Of a stretch of 64,000 nucleotides of DNA, positions 24,937 through 34,215 are shown in pieces. The stretch is taken from the NCBI GenBank assembly GCA_022425195.1, contig JAKMFX010000011.1, positions 54,075 through 118,074 of the forward strand. Direction: 5' to 3'. Numbering within the stretch: the first letter of the stretch is position 1; the number at the start of each line of letters is the position of its first letter. Source of the stretch: Flavobacteriales bacterium. Lineage in GTDB: Bacteria; Bacteroidota; Bacteroidia; Flavobacteriales; UBA7430. Below the pieces are notes generated by a model. It searched no databases. It worked only from the letters and a program-made list of their open reading frames with translations, and had not been told where the DNA came from. The translations under genes were made by a program, and so were the position numbers.

Positions 24937-27309
24937 ATGAAAAGAAATTTACTTTTTCTCCTGCTCTTATCTAATACATTCATTTTTGCTCAAGACTCTT
25001 TTACGCTAAGCGGTTTTATTCGTGAAGCGGAGAGTTCTGAAGACCTTATTGGTGCGAATGTAGTTTGCGAAAATTTAAAAATTGGGGCAACGACCAACGC
25101 CTACGGATTCTATTCAATTCGTTTGCCAGAGGGTACGCATACCATTAGGTATTCATTTATCGGTTATGTCGATCAAGTGTTTGATCTCAGTGTTTCAGAA
25201 GCCAAAAATAGAGATGTTTTTCTGCAAAATTTTGCAGAGCAGCTTACAGAAGTTGTCTTGGAAGATGAAGCGAATGTAAAGGTTCGCTCGATAGAGATGA
25301 GTGTTAACAAATTAGAGACAAAGGCGGTTAAGCAACTGGCAGCTATCGGAGGTGAGGTAGATATCATCAAGAGTATACAGCTATTGCCCGGTGTTACGAG
25401 CGTGGGAGAAGGGGCAAATGGATTTAACGTTCGTGGGGGTGCTGCGGATGAAAACTTGGTTTTACTCGACGAGATGACGCTTTATAACGCTTCTCATTTG
25501 TTTGGTTTCTTTTCTGTTTTTAATGCAGATGCGATAAAAGATATGAAGCTCTACAAGGGAGGTATCCCTGCTGAATATGGTTCTCGGGTGTCTTCGGTTT
25601 TGGATGTCCGACAAAAGGAAGGAAACTCAAATTACACGGAAGCTTCTGGTGGTATAGGTTTGATATCAAGTCGTTTTATGGTGGAAGGCCCTATGTGGGA
25701 TGAAAGTTCATTTATGGTCGCAGGGCGAAGGTCTTACGGTGATTTATTTTTGGCTTTTTCCAAAGATTCTGCCTTGAGAGATAATAAGTTGTATTTCTAC
25801 GATTTGAATATGAAGGTAAATACCTGGCTCGGTAAAAAAGATCGATTATTTTTATCCTCATACATGGGTAGAGACGCCTTTAAATTTGGAAGTTTATTTG
25901 CTTCCTCTTGGGGTAATGAAACCATTAACCTCAGATGGTTGCACCTTTTTTCAGACCGAACGTTGTCTAACTTGTCTTATAATTTTAACGACTATGATTA
26001 TTTGGTTTCCATATTGCCTGAAGGCTTTGAGTTTGATTGGAAGTCCAAGATTAGAAATCATCAACTAGAGTATGATGTTTCCTATTATCACAGCAATGAA
26101 CATCAGATCAAAGGGGGGCTGTCGTTCAATAAATATGATTTTGAACCCGGTTTGATTGCTCCTGCCGCTGACAGCTCCGCAATTGTTACTTTTGATATGA
26201 GAGATAAGTTTGCTTACGAAACGGCTTTGTTTGTACAAGACGAGTGGAAAGTGTCGGAGCGCTTGTTGGTAAAAGCTGGCCTCAGATGGTCCTCTTTTTA
26301 CCGAATGGGTAGCGATACGATTTTGGTATATGAAAACAATGCACCGATAACTTATGATGCAAGTTTGGCTCAGTACACAAACGGAACTGTTGTAGATTCC
26401 CTTTTTTACGATGCTAATGACTTGGTGAAGCGATATTCGAATTTAGAACCGAGATTGTCCATACGTTACCAACTCGATGAATCCAATTCCCTAAAAGCGA
26501 GTTATCAGAAAATGAATCAATACATGCATTTGATTACCAATGCAAGCTCTCCCACTCCATTGGACATATGGGCACCTTCAGGGCCTTTTATCAAGCCATT
26601 GAAGAGTCAGCAGTATGCCCTGGGGTATTTTTACAGCTCAGACAATCAAATGTGGGATTTCACCAGTGAATTGTATTACAAGACTTTAGATAATGTGACG
26701 GACTATGTGGATGCTGCAGATCTGGAATTTAACAACCACCTCGAAACAGAAATCCTTTATGGAAAGGGAAGAGCCTACGGTTTGGAATTGATGGTTGAGA
26801 AGAAGTTGGGAAAACTTACTGGATGGATGTCATATACCTATGCGAAAACGGAAAGTAGAGTTTCGGGGAATGGAGCCGGTGGCCCGGGGATTAATATGGG
26901 AAAGTGGTATCCTAATCCACAAGATAAAACACATGATTTGTCTTTGGTTGCATTTTATAAATTGAATGATAAGTGGTCCTTTTCTTCTAACTTTGTTTAT
27001 GCAACAGGAATTCCTACAAACTACCCTGAAGCAAAGTATGAATATGAGGGAATCGTAGTTCCGCATTACTCGGGTTCAAGAAATCAAGAACGTTTGGAAG
27101 AATACCATCGATTGGATTTTGCAGCTACGCTAAGACCTAGAAGAAATGACCGTAGAGAATGGGTTTTTAGCATTTATAATATCTATAACCGAAAAAATGC
27201 TTCATCACTTTATTTCAGAGAAAGTGAAGATTTTATTGGACAAACAGAAGCCGTTAAGCTGTCTATTTTCCCCATTGTTCCTAGTGTTTCATATAATTTC
27301 AAATTCTAA
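24937..27309 (+). CDS. TonB-dependent receptor with carboxypeptidase-regulatory-like domain
   Basis: A 790-residue outer membrane receptor. The signal peptide ends near residue 18 (SNTFIFAQ). The CRD (about residues 22-105) has ANVVCENLKIGATTNAYGFYSI. The plug (about 120-230) has LLPGVTSVGEGANGFNVRGG and YKGGIPAEYGSRVSSVLDV. A long 22-strand-type barrel ends with SVSYNFKF. The plug is complete, so active, TonB-energised import is likely. The substrate cannot be named. Its stop overlaps the ATG of the following DUF4249 gene by one base, a typical receptor/lipoprotein pairing. Confidence 0.9.
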   Translation: MKRNLLFLLLLSNTFIFAQDSFTLSGFIREAESSEDLIGANVVCENLKIGATTNAYGFYSIRLPEGTHTIRYSFIGYVDQVFDLSVSEAKNRDVFLQNFAEQLTEVVLEDEANVKVRSIEMSVNKLETKAVKQLAAIGGEVDIIKSIQLLPGVTSVGEGANGFNVRGGAADENLVLLDEMTLYNASHLFGFFSVFNADAIKDMKLYKGGIPAEYGSRVSSVLDVRQKEGNSNYTEASGGIGLISSRFMVEGPMWDESSFMVAGRRSYGDLFLAFSKDSALRDNKLYFYDLNMKVNTWLGKKDRLFLSSYMGRDAFKFGSLFASSWGNETINLRWLHLFSDRTLSNLSYNFNDYDYLVSILPEGFEFDWKSKIRNHQLEYDVSYYHSNEHQIKGGLSFNKYDFEPGLIAPAADSSAIVTFDMRDKFAYETALFVQDEWKVSERLLVKAGLRWSSFYRMGSDTILVYENNAPITYDASLAQYTNGTVVDSLFYDANDLVKRYSNLEPRLSIRYQLDESNSLKASYQKMNQYMHLITNASSPTPLDIWAPSGPFIKPLKSQQYALGYFYSSDNQMWDFTSELYYKTLDNVTDYVDAADLEFNNHLETEILYGKGRAYGLELMVEKKLGKLTGWMSYTYAKTESRVSGNGAGGPGINMGKWYPNPQDKTHDLSLVAFYKLNDKWSFSSNFVYATGIPTNYPEAKYEYEGIVVPHYSGSRNQERLEEYHRLDFAATLRPRRNDRREWVFSIYNIYNRKNASSLYFRESEDFIGQTEAVKLSIFPIVPSVSYNFKF

Positions 27310-28160
27310 TGAAAAAAGCAAGCTTATACAGTCTGATTCTCATTCTTTTTACTTCTTGCGAAACCGTTGTTGAAGTGGATTTGAATGAAGGTGAAAAAAA
27401 CTTAGTGGTAGAATCTTATCTAGAGTTCTCAAGTAAAACAAACAAGGGCCATGCACATGTTTATCTCTCGGAATCGAGTGAATTTTATGGAAAGACTTCC
27501 CCCAAGGCGGTCTCTAATGCTGTTGTTACCATCAACGATACCTATACACTGGTAGAGGTTCAAGATTCCTTGGGTTACTTCGTCAGCCAAGATTCCATAC
27601 CCGTGGGAGCATCTGAATTCGAACTAAAAATCAGTGCTACTATTGATGGTAAAGAAGGCGAATGGAGTGCCAAAGATACTTACACAGAAATTCCCAGTAT
27701 CGATTCTATCTATTACGTTTACGAACCAGCATCTCCACCTTTCCAAGATGAGGGGTATTATGCAAAGATCATGTTAGTTGATCCTATTGAGGTTGCTAAT
27801 TTTTACCACCTAGATGTGTTTATCAATGACAGCTTGAGTTTTGAGTTAAATGGGGGAACCAAAAGATCTTCAATCTTGAGGGATGAATACACCAATGGTA
27901 GCGCTCTAGACTTCGAGGTAAATGATGAGCCTCTAAAATACGGAGATCATCTAAAAGTGCGCTTTTCTTCTCTTACGGAAGAAGTGTATTTCTATTACTT
28001 TAATTTGTATACACTCCTTACGGAGACCAGTGGCATAGGATCGCCACCTCCATTTCCGCTTTATGGGAATGTAGTTTCCAACAATACAAACTTTAATAAT
28101 GCTCTGGGAAATTTTCAGGTGAGGAGTTTTGTCGAAAGTGAGATTACCATTCAGAAATGA
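27309..28160 (+). CDS. DUF4249 family outer membrane lipoprotein
   Basis: A 283-residue lipoprotein with signal peptide and lipobox LFTSC, so the mature protein begins at Cys17. The following VEVDLNEGEKNLVVESYL is characteristic of the DUF4249 family, whose genes usually follow a TonB-dependent receptor. Here the start codon overlaps the receptor stop (TAATG). By analogy with SusD-like proteins it may help bind the receptor's substrate at the cell surface, but the family function is not established. The body looks beta-rich, without obvious catalytic motifs. Confidence 0.88.
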   Translation: MKKASLYSLILILFTSCETVVEVDLNEGEKNLVVESYLEFSSKTNKGHAHVYLSESSEFYGKTSPKAVSNAVVTINDTYTLVEVQDSLGYFVSQDSIPVGASEFELKISATIDGKEGEWSAKDTYTEIPSIDSIYYVYEPASPPFQDEGYYAKIMLVDPIEVANFYHLDVFINDSLSFELNGGTKRSSILRDEYTNGSALDFEVNDEPLKYGDHLKVRFSSLTEEVYFYYFNLYTLLTETSGIGSPPPFPLYGNVVSNNTNFNNALGNFQVRSFVESEITIQK

Positions 28161-28287
28161 TTCCTAGGCATTTGGAATATTAAGACCAGTGAAGCTAATT
28201 TTATCTTTAAACATCCATAATCAACTTTTTAAGTTTGTAACAAATAGTTGAAGATTCTTATTACTTTTACCCGGAATTCAAAGAACT

Positions 28288-29325
28288 ATGTATAAAACGA
28301 TCATCCGACCCTTACTTTTCTGTTTTGATCCGGAAAAAGTCCATCATTTCACCTTCAATTTGATCAAATGGATGCAAAGTATTCCCTTGGTTTCATTGAT
28401 CACAAGAATCATATATACCCCCAATGATTCGAGCTTGAAACGAACGGTTTTTGGTTTGGAGTTTGACAATCCTGTGGGCTTAGCTGCGGGGTTTGATAAA
28501 GAAGCGAAACTTTATAATGAGCTGGCCAATTTTGGCTTTGGGTTCATAGAAATAGGAACGCTTACGCCGGTGGGTCAGGATGGAAATCCCAAACCACGAC
28601 TTTTCCGATTGCCCCAAGATTCCGGACTGATCAACCGTATGGGATTTAACAATGAAGGCGTAGAAGCGGCTGTTCAGCGATTGAAAAAACGAAGGACCAA
28701 GGTGCTTATAGGAGGGAATATTGGTAAAAATAAAGTCACTCCCAATGAAAAAGCTGAGGAGGATTACTACAAAACATTTCATGCACTCTACGAACATGTA
28801 GATTATTTTGTGGTGAATGTGAGTTCTCCAAATACGCCTGATTTGCGTGCGCTTCAGGATAAAGAGCCGCTGACCAAGTTGTTGAAAATGTTGAAGGTAG
28901 AAATGCTTGCCATGCCCAAGCAAAAACCGATACTACTGAAGATCGCTCCAGATTTGAATGACGAGCAGTTGGACGACATCATTAGCATTGTCACTGAAGT
29001 AAAGATTGATGGCGTTATTGCCACCAATACCACGATTGATCGTTCGATGCTGACTTCAGCTCCATCTATAGTGGAAGCCATCGGTGCTGGAGGTTTGAGT
29101 GGTAAGCCTGTTGGTAAACGATCTACGGAGGTAATAGCTTACTTACATCAAAAGTCCAATGGAGCTTTCCCAATTATAGGAGTGGGTGGGATCTATACAG
29201 CAGAAGATGCTATCGAGAAACTTCAAGCAGGGGCGAGCTTATTACAGGTGTATTCCGGATTTATTTACGAAGGGCCTTCCATGATCAAGAAGATTTGCAA
29301 AGGAATCGTAAAAGCGGGATTGTAA
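28288..29325 (+). CDS. pyrD: Dihydroorotate dehydrogenase (quinone), class 2
   Basis: A 345-residue FMN enzyme that oxidises dihydroorotate to orotate with membrane quinone, step four of pyrimidine synthesis. The N-terminal about 40 residues form the amphipathic membrane-association region of class 2 enzymes. Visible are [11 protein letters not shown] (FMN phosphate region), [23 protein letters not shown] with the catalytic Ser, and IIGVGGI near the C-terminus. Length agrees with E. coli PyrD (336). It precedes hisS by 59 bases on the same strand. They may be cotranscribed but have no shared pathway. Confidence 0.95.
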   Translation: MYKTIIRPLLFCFDPEKVHHFTFNLIKWMQSIPLVSLITRIIYTPNDSSLKRTVFGLEFDNPVGLAAGFDKEAKLYNELANFGFGFIEIGTLTPVGQDGNPKPRLFRLPQDSGLINRMGFNNEGVEAAVQRLKKRRTKVLIGGNIGKNKVTPNEKAEEDYYKTFHALYEHVDYFVVNVSSPNTPDLRALQDKEPLTKLLKMLKVEMLAMPKQKPILLKIAPDLNDEQLDDIISIVTEVKIDGVIATNTTIDRSMLTSAPSIVEAIGAGGLSGKPVGKRSTEVIAYLHQKSNGAFPIIGVGGIYTAEDAIEKLQAGASLLQVYSGFIYEGPSMIKKICKGIVKAGL

Positions 29326-29384
29326 GCATTCCGGCTTGTTGATAGAATTGACTACATTAGAGAACTGAATACAAAATAACAATA

Positions 29385-30749
29385 ATGGCTCAAAAACCAT
29401 CTATACCTAAAGGAACACGTGATTTTTCTCCTGCAGTAATGCTCAAGAGAAACTACATCATTGAAGTCATCAAAAAAGCCTTTAAAACCTTTGGTTTTCT
29501 TCCTATAGAAACGCCTTCAATGGAAAACTTATCTACCCTTATGGGTAAGTATGGTGAAGAGGGTGATCGATTGATATTTAAAATCTTAAATTCTGGTGAT
29601 TATCTAAAAAAAGTAGATGCCAACTCCGACTTTGAGGCTAAGAAAATGATGCCTAAGATTTCTGAAAAAGCACTTCGCTATGATTTAACGGTTCCTTTTG
29701 CGCGATATGTGGTACAACACCAAAATGACATCGCCTTACCCTTTAAGCGCTATCAAATACAACCCGTATGGCGAGCTGACCGTCCTCAAAAGGGGAGGTT
29801 CCGCGAATTTTATCAGTGCGATGCCGATGTGGTAGGTTCAAACTCTTTACTTTATGAGGTAGAGCTCATACAGCTTTATGATAAGGTATTTACCGATTTG
29901 AAACTCCCCTCGCTCATTAAGTTCAACAACCGTAAAATACTTTCTGGTATTGCAGAGGTTATAGGGGAAGAGGACAAGCTCATTGATATGACGGTTGCCA
30001 TTGATAAGTTGGATAAGATTGGGATTGATAAGGTGAAAGATGAGATGTTGGAAAAAGGCATTTCAAGCCTTGCCGTTGAGAAGCTCGATCCCATATTAAA
30101 TATGCAAGGAGATGTCAGTGATAAATTGCTTACCATGCGAGAGGTTTTAGCCGATTCTGTTTTGGGATTGGAAGGGGTTGATGAAATTCAAAAAGTCATT
30201 GATAAGCTCAAGGTTTTAGGACTAGAAAGCACAGAGATAGATTTTGATTTGACCCTTGCCCGAGGCTTAAACTACTATACAGGCTCCATCTTTGAGGTTC
30301 AAGCCAAAGGCGTGCAAATGGGTAGTATTGGCGGCGGCGGTCGTTATGATGATTTAACTGGAATTTTCGGTTTAAAAAATATGCCAGGAATTGGGATCTC
30401 TTTTGGTCTAGATCGAATTTATTTAGTGCTTGAGGAGTTGGGCTTATTTCCGAGCTTAGAGGCTGATTTCACCCAAGTGTTGTTTGTGAATTTTGGTGAA
30501 AAAGAAGCGGATTATTGCCTTAAATCCCTTCAAAAACTACGTCGTGCCGGCATCAATTCTGAGTTGTATCCCGATGCCGCTAAGATGAAAAAGCAAATGA
30601 ATTACGCCAATAAAAAAGGCATTCCCTATGTCGTTCTTGTTGGAGAAGATGAGATGAAAAATGACTTGTTAACCATCAAAAATATGGCTGACGGTACTCA
30701 ATCAAAGCGAACGGTTGATGAGATGGTGACTTGGTTGGCGACTCTCTAG
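29385..30749 (+). CDS. hisS: Histidine-tRNA ligase
   Basis: A 454-residue class II aminoacyl-tRNA synthetase that charges tRNA-His. Motif 1 lies near FGFLPIETPSMENL and motif 2 is visible around RYQIQPVWRADRPQKGRFREFYQCDAD. The HisRS-specific motifs ARGLNYYTGSIFEV and GGGGRYDDL are present near residues 290-325, motif 3 as GISFGLDR, and an anticodon-binding domain follows (LFVNFGEKEADYCLKSL onward). Length is normal for the family. A downstream MFS gene is convergent, with 27 bases between the stops. Confidence 0.96.
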   Translation: MAQKPSIPKGTRDFSPAVMLKRNYIIEVIKKAFKTFGFLPIETPSMENLSTLMGKYGEEGDRLIFKILNSGDYLKKVDANSDFEAKKMMPKISEKALRYDLTVPFARYVVQHQNDIALPFKRYQIQPVWRADRPQKGRFREFYQCDADVVGSNSLLYEVELIQLYDKVFTDLKLPSLIKFNNRKILSGIAEVIGEEDKLIDMTVAIDKLDKIGIDKVKDEMLEKGISSLAVEKLDPILNMQGDVSDKLLTMREVLADSVLGLEGVDEIQKVIDKLKVLGLESTEIDFDLTLARGLNYYTGSIFEVQAKGVQMGSIGGGGRYDDLTGIFGLKNMPGIGISFGLDRIYLVLEELGLFPSLEADFTQVLFVNFGEKEADYCLKSLQKLRRAGINSELYPDAAKMKKQMNYANKKGIPYVVLVGEDEMKNDLLTIKNMADGTQSKRTVDEMVTWLATL

Positions 30750-30776
30750 TTACATCGTGTTTTCTTAATTGACATT

Positions 30777-31967
30777 TTAGCGATAAAGAACCGTTTCTTT
30801 TTGGTTTTTGATAAACCAAACTAGACATATTCCTCCTATCAAGGCAATAATTATGCTCATGGCCATCATGGCACTACTGAGGCCCTCATGATCGGCAATC
30901 CACCCTATAAATGGCGCAATAATCGCAAAGGTGGTTCTGATGATAAAACTACGAATACTCATTACAGTTGCGCGAACATTGGATTCGGTGTGTTTGTTGA
31001 TGTAGTTTCTCAGTAATGGAGTTGCGTAGCCCCGATTTGCATAAAATAGGAATAAGATGAAAAGCCCCAGGTAATTTATGTTTTGGGCAATCAAAATATA
31101 GCCGAACACACTGGATGCAAAGATGAGAATCAAACTGTTTATAGGCTTTAGTGTCTTATCTATTCGATAGGCTAAGAATGCTACGACTCCCACCAAAATG
31201 TTCAGTAAAGCCCAGATGATTCCGTAATTTTTCATACCCATCCCAATATCCTTTAAAAAAGGCTGCGCCAACCAAGCCATCATGAGTGTTCCAATACCCA
31301 TAATAGCTGAGTAGATGATGTAGGTTCTCAGAATTTTAGATTCTATCAGAGAAAAACGTACAACAGATACGATCGATTCCCAAGAGTTTTTAAGGCGTTT
31401 CGTTTGTGTTTTGGGCTCCACCAAAGCGAAGGCAAAAGGGATGGTGATCATTGTCACGATGACCTGTGCATATGCGGGGTACCTAAAGGATATTGCTGCT
31501 AAGAAACCACCCAGGATACCGGCTGCGGCTTCCGAAAAATTTCCGATGGATACACTCCGTCCTTCGTATTTTAAAAAACGATCTTCAGCTTTTACCTCAA
31601 GAAGGCTGTCATACATAATGGCAGTATCTGCTCCGGATATAAAGCTATTACCAAGACCTAGAAAAATTTGTGCGACCAAAAACCACCAAAAGTCATAGGA
31701 AATAGAAAAGATACTAAAACCAACAAAAGCTAAAACACATCCAAGAATAAGTGTTTTGCGTCGACCTAAAATATCTGCTGCATAGCCTGATGGAATTTCA
31801 GTAAGCCCCAAGGATAAAGAATAGCAGGCTTGAATAATCATGATTTCTTGCAAGTTCAGACCGTGGTCTTGAAAAAAAAGAACAATAACCGGCATGATGA
31901 CCATAAACCAAAGGGAACCTTTGATGACAAATAGTTTCCAAATGTTTGGATGAGGTAGTTTGGTCAT
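30777..31967 (-). CDS. Major facilitator superfamily transporter
   Basis: A 396-residue protein with about 12 hydrophobic helices. MFS motif A is present after helix 2 as SGYAADILGRRKTLILG. The N-terminal half carries YSLSLGLTEIPSGY, which resembles the small-molecule efflux or uncharacterised MFS groups in Bacteroidota. The substrate cannot be predicted. Its ATG overlaps the xerD stop by 4 bases, so the two are probably cotranscribed, though a functional link is not obvious. Confidence 0.85.
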   Translation of the reverse strand: MTKLPHPNIWKLFVIKGSLWFMVIMPVIVLFFQDHGLNLQEIMIIQACYSLSLGLTEIPSGYAADILGRRKTLILGCVLAFVGFSIFSISYDFWWFLVAQIFLGLGNSFISGADTAIMYDSLLEVKAEDRFLKYEGRSVSIGNFSEAAAGILGGFLAAISFRYPAYAQVIVTMITIPFAFALVEPKTQTKRLKNSWESIVSVVRFSLIESKILRTYIIYSAIMGIGTLMMAWLAQPFLKDIGMGMKNYGIIWALLNILVGVVAFLAYRIDKTLKPINSLILIFASSVFGYILIAQNINYLGLFILFLFYANRGYATPLLRNYINKHTESNVRATVMSIRSFIIRTTFAIIAPFIGWIADHEGLSSAMMAMSIIIALIGGICLVWFIKNQKETVLYR

Positions 31968-32860
31968 TTTCGAGGATGGTGTTGTATGATTTCTTCCCGA
32001 ATAAAGTCTCTGTCGATGTGCATGTATATTTCTGTGGTACTAATACTCTCATGACCTAACATGGTCTGGATGGCTCTCAAATCTGCACCTCCTTGCAAAA
32101 GGTGTGTCGCAAAGGAATGCCTAAAAGTATGAGGGCTAATGCTCTTTTTAATTCCTGCTATTTTTGCTTGTTTTTTCACGATGGTAAATATCATCATTCT
32201 TGTGAGTTGTTGTCCTCGATTGTTGAGAAAAACAAAATCCTCATGACCTGTTGCTATGTTCTGATGACTGCGAACCAACTGAATATAATTCTTAAGATAT
32301 TTAACCAGCGTTTTGTTTAAGGGGACTAAGCGTTCTTTGTTTCCTTTACCAATGACAGTTAAAAAGCCATCATCCAAGAAGAGTTTTGAGCATTTCAACT
32401 CAATGAGTTCCGTAACTCTTAAGCCACAGGAATAAAGTGTTTCTAATAGAGTTCGGTTGCGTTCACCATGTCTGCTTGATAAATCCACAGAGTCAATGAT
32501 TTGGTTGATTTCCTTGGGGTTTAAGGTGTCGGGTAATTTTCTCTCGGAGCGCGGACGGTCTATATGGTCGCAGGGGTTTGTATCAGTAATGTTTTCTACA
32601 CACAAATAATGAAAGAAGGATTTTATACCCGAAAGAATTCGTGCTTGAGACTTGCTCCCCATTTTTTGTTTGTGAAGTTCCTCTATAAAATGGCGAAGGG
32701 TTTCTGTAGTGACCCTCGTACAGTCTTTGAGGTCTTGCTGAACACAAAATAGAGATAGTTTATTGACATCGCGTAGATAGGCCTCAACAGAATTGTCTGA
32801 TAAAGCCCGTTCAAGTACGAGGTAATTCCGGTATTCTTTTAAAGCACTTTTCCAGTTCAT
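31964..32860 (-). CDS. xerD: Site-specific tyrosine recombinase XerD
   Basis: A 298-residue tyrosine recombinase. With XerC (or alone, depending on the species) it resolves chromosome dimers at dif near the terminus. The N-terminal SAM-like DNA-binding domain begins YRNYLVLERALSDNSVEAYLRD. Catalytic residues are all visible: Arg in CGLRVTELIEL, Lys in VIGKGNKERLVPL, HxxR in SPHTFRHSFATHLL, His in MLGHESISTTEIYMH, and Tyr in the same segment. Nothing nearby suggests an integron or integrative element, so a housekeeping Xer role is preferred. It is divergent from aroQ, with overlapping promoter regions. Confidence 0.93.
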   Translation of the reverse strand: MNWKSALKEYRNYLVLERALSDNSVEAYLRDVNKLSLFCVQQDLKDCTRVTTETLRHFIEELHKQKMGSKSQARILSGIKSFFHYLCVENITDTNPCDHIDRPRSERKLPDTLNPKEINQIIDSVDLSSRHGERNRTLLETLYSCGLRVTELIELKCSKLFLDDGFLTVIGKGNKERLVPLNKTLVKYLKNYIQLVRSHQNIATGHEDFVFLNNRGQQLTRMMIFTIVKKQAKIAGIKKSISPHTFRHSFATHLLQGGADLRAIQTMLGHESISTTEIYMHIDRDFIREEIIQHHPRK

Positions 32861-32864
32861 TTCT

Positions 32865-32872
32865 TATATTAG
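32865..32872 (+). promoter_or_regulatory. Possible -7 box TATATTAG of aroQ
   Basis: One mismatch from TAnnTTTG, 19 bases before the aroQ ATG. The same octamer is seen before the NlpC/P60 gene at 40004, which supports it as a variant. Confidence 0.35.
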
Positions 32873-32884
32873 CCCAACCAATAG

Positions 32885-32892
32885 CAAATATA
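32885..32892 (-). promoter_or_regulatory. -7 box TATATTTG of xerD
   Basis: Exact consensus on the minus strand, 24 bases before the xerD ATG at 32860. It reaches the first base of the aroQ coding region, so the two divergent promoters interleave. Confidence 0.5.
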
Positions 32893-33314
32893 TGAAAGTG
32901 ATCATCATCAATGGGCCCAACTTAAATCTTTTGGGAAAGAGAGAGCCTACAATTTATGGGAACCAAACCTTTGAGTCTTATTTGGAGACTTTAAAGTCCG
33001 AGTTTTCGGATGTTACGATAGATTATTATCAGAGTAATGTGGAAGGTGAACTTATTGATAAAATCCATGAAGTTGGATTTTCGTATGACGCAATCATCAT
33101 GAATGCTGGAGGATACACACATACATCTGTTGCATTATCAGATGCCATTTCATCAGTAGAGACTCCCTGTATAGAAGTTCACATTTCTGAACCCGTAGCG
33201 AGAGAATCTTTCAGACACATCTCATTAATAGCTGCTAAGTGTAAGGGGAGTATCAGTGGTTTTGGGATGGATTCCTACCGATTGGGATTGCTTTCAGTTA
33301 TCGGTAAGCAATAG
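32892..33314 (+). CDS. aroQ: Type II 3-dehydroquinate dehydratase
   Basis: A 140-residue small type II dehydroquinase that forms dodecamers and converts 3-dehydroquinate to 3-dehydroshikimate in aromatic amino acid synthesis. It shows INGPNLNLLGKREPTIYG with the mobile-loop Arg and catalytic Tyr, NAGGYTHTSVALSDAI in the substrate site, and EVHISEPVARESFRHIS with the catalytic His. Length is typical (about 140-150). The ATG at 32892 is the first codon after the divergent xerD promoter. Confidence 0.94.
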   Translation: MKVIIINGPNLNLLGKREPTIYGNQTFESYLETLKSEFSDVTIDYYQSNVEGELIDKIHEVGFSYDAIIMNAGGYTHTSVALSDAISSVETPCIEVHISEPVARESFRHISLIAAKCKGSISGFGMDSYRLGLLSVIGKQ

Positions 33315-33389
33315 CGGGTTTAATTTCCCTCTTTAAAGGAACCTTCCTCAAGTTTTTATTTATTCATTTATAACATCATTCATCATTTC

Positions 33390-34178
33390 ATGCATTCTAG
33401 AGAAGAAAAGTTACAAGCCTTTGGAAGACTCTTGGATATCATGGATGACTTAAGAGCTAAGTGTCCTTGGGATATGAAACAGACGATGGACAGTCTTCGA
33501 CACTTGACCATTGAGGAGACCTATGAGCTGTGCGATGCCATACTGGATGGAGATATGGAAGAAGTCAAGAAAGAACTTGGAGACATTTTATTGCATATGG
33601 TGTTTTATGCAAAAATGGGTTCGGAGCAAAAAGCCTTTGACATTGCAGATGTTTTGAACGGGATTTCAGAAAAGTTGATTTATCGTCATCCTCATATTTA
33701 TGGAGATGTGGATGTTCAGGATGAGGAAGAGGTCAAGCGAAATTGGGAGCAATTAAAATTGAAAGAAAAAGGTGCCAATGCTTCTGTTTTAGAGGGAGTT
33801 CCTAGTTCTTTACCTGCTTTGGTGAAAGCCATAAGAATTCAAGATAAAGTCCGTGGTGTAGGATTCGACTGGGCCGATAAGAAAGATGTCTGGGCAAAAG
33901 TCAAAGAGGAATTAGCGGAATTCGAATACGAAGTAGAAAATACCAACACCCGTGAAATGGAAGCTGAGTATGGAGATCTTCTTTTTTCTTTGGTCAACTA
34001 TGCCCGTCATCTAAACATCAACCCAGAAGACGCCTTAGAACGCACCAATAAAAAATTTAGAGCGCGTTTTCAGGCTATGGAGTTCCTCATATTGAAGGAT
34101 GAAAAGAGCTTGTCAGATATGAATTTAGCTGAAATGGATTTGTATTGGGAAAGGGTGAAGGAGCAAATGAAATCTTAA
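33390..34178 (+). CDS. mazG: Nucleoside triphosphate pyrophosphohydrolase MazG
   Basis: A 262-residue protein with two MazG domains that hydrolyses nucleoside triphosphates to monophosphates and pyrophosphate. Domain 1 carries LTIEETYELCDAI and ELGDILLHMVFYA (EExxE and ExxD metal-binding motifs, residues about 35-75). Domain 2 carries KVKEELAEFEYEV and EAEYGDLLFSLVNYAR near residues 172-208. The CPWDMKQTMDSLRHL N-terminal signature is characteristic. Same strand as aroQ with a 75-base gap. Confidence 0.94.
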   Translation: MHSREEKLQAFGRLLDIMDDLRAKCPWDMKQTMDSLRHLTIEETYELCDAILDGDMEEVKKELGDILLHMVFYAKMGSEQKAFDIADVLNGISEKLIYRHPHIYGDVDVQDEEEVKRNWEQLKLKEKGANASVLEGVPSSLPALVKAIRIQDKVRGVGFDWADKKDVWAKVKEELAEFEYEVENTNTREMEAEYGDLLFSLVNYARHLNINPEDALERTNKKFRARFQAMEFLILKDEKSLSDMNLAEMDLYWERVKEQMKS

Positions 34179-34215
34179 GTTTCATCTGACAGACCCCTTG
34201 TCAATCATCACCCCA

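Noticed and set aside
31964-32860. xerD as an integrase of a mobile element
   Set aside because: All neighbours are housekeeping genes, no attachment repeats or cargo were seen, and the sequence fits chromosomal XerD.
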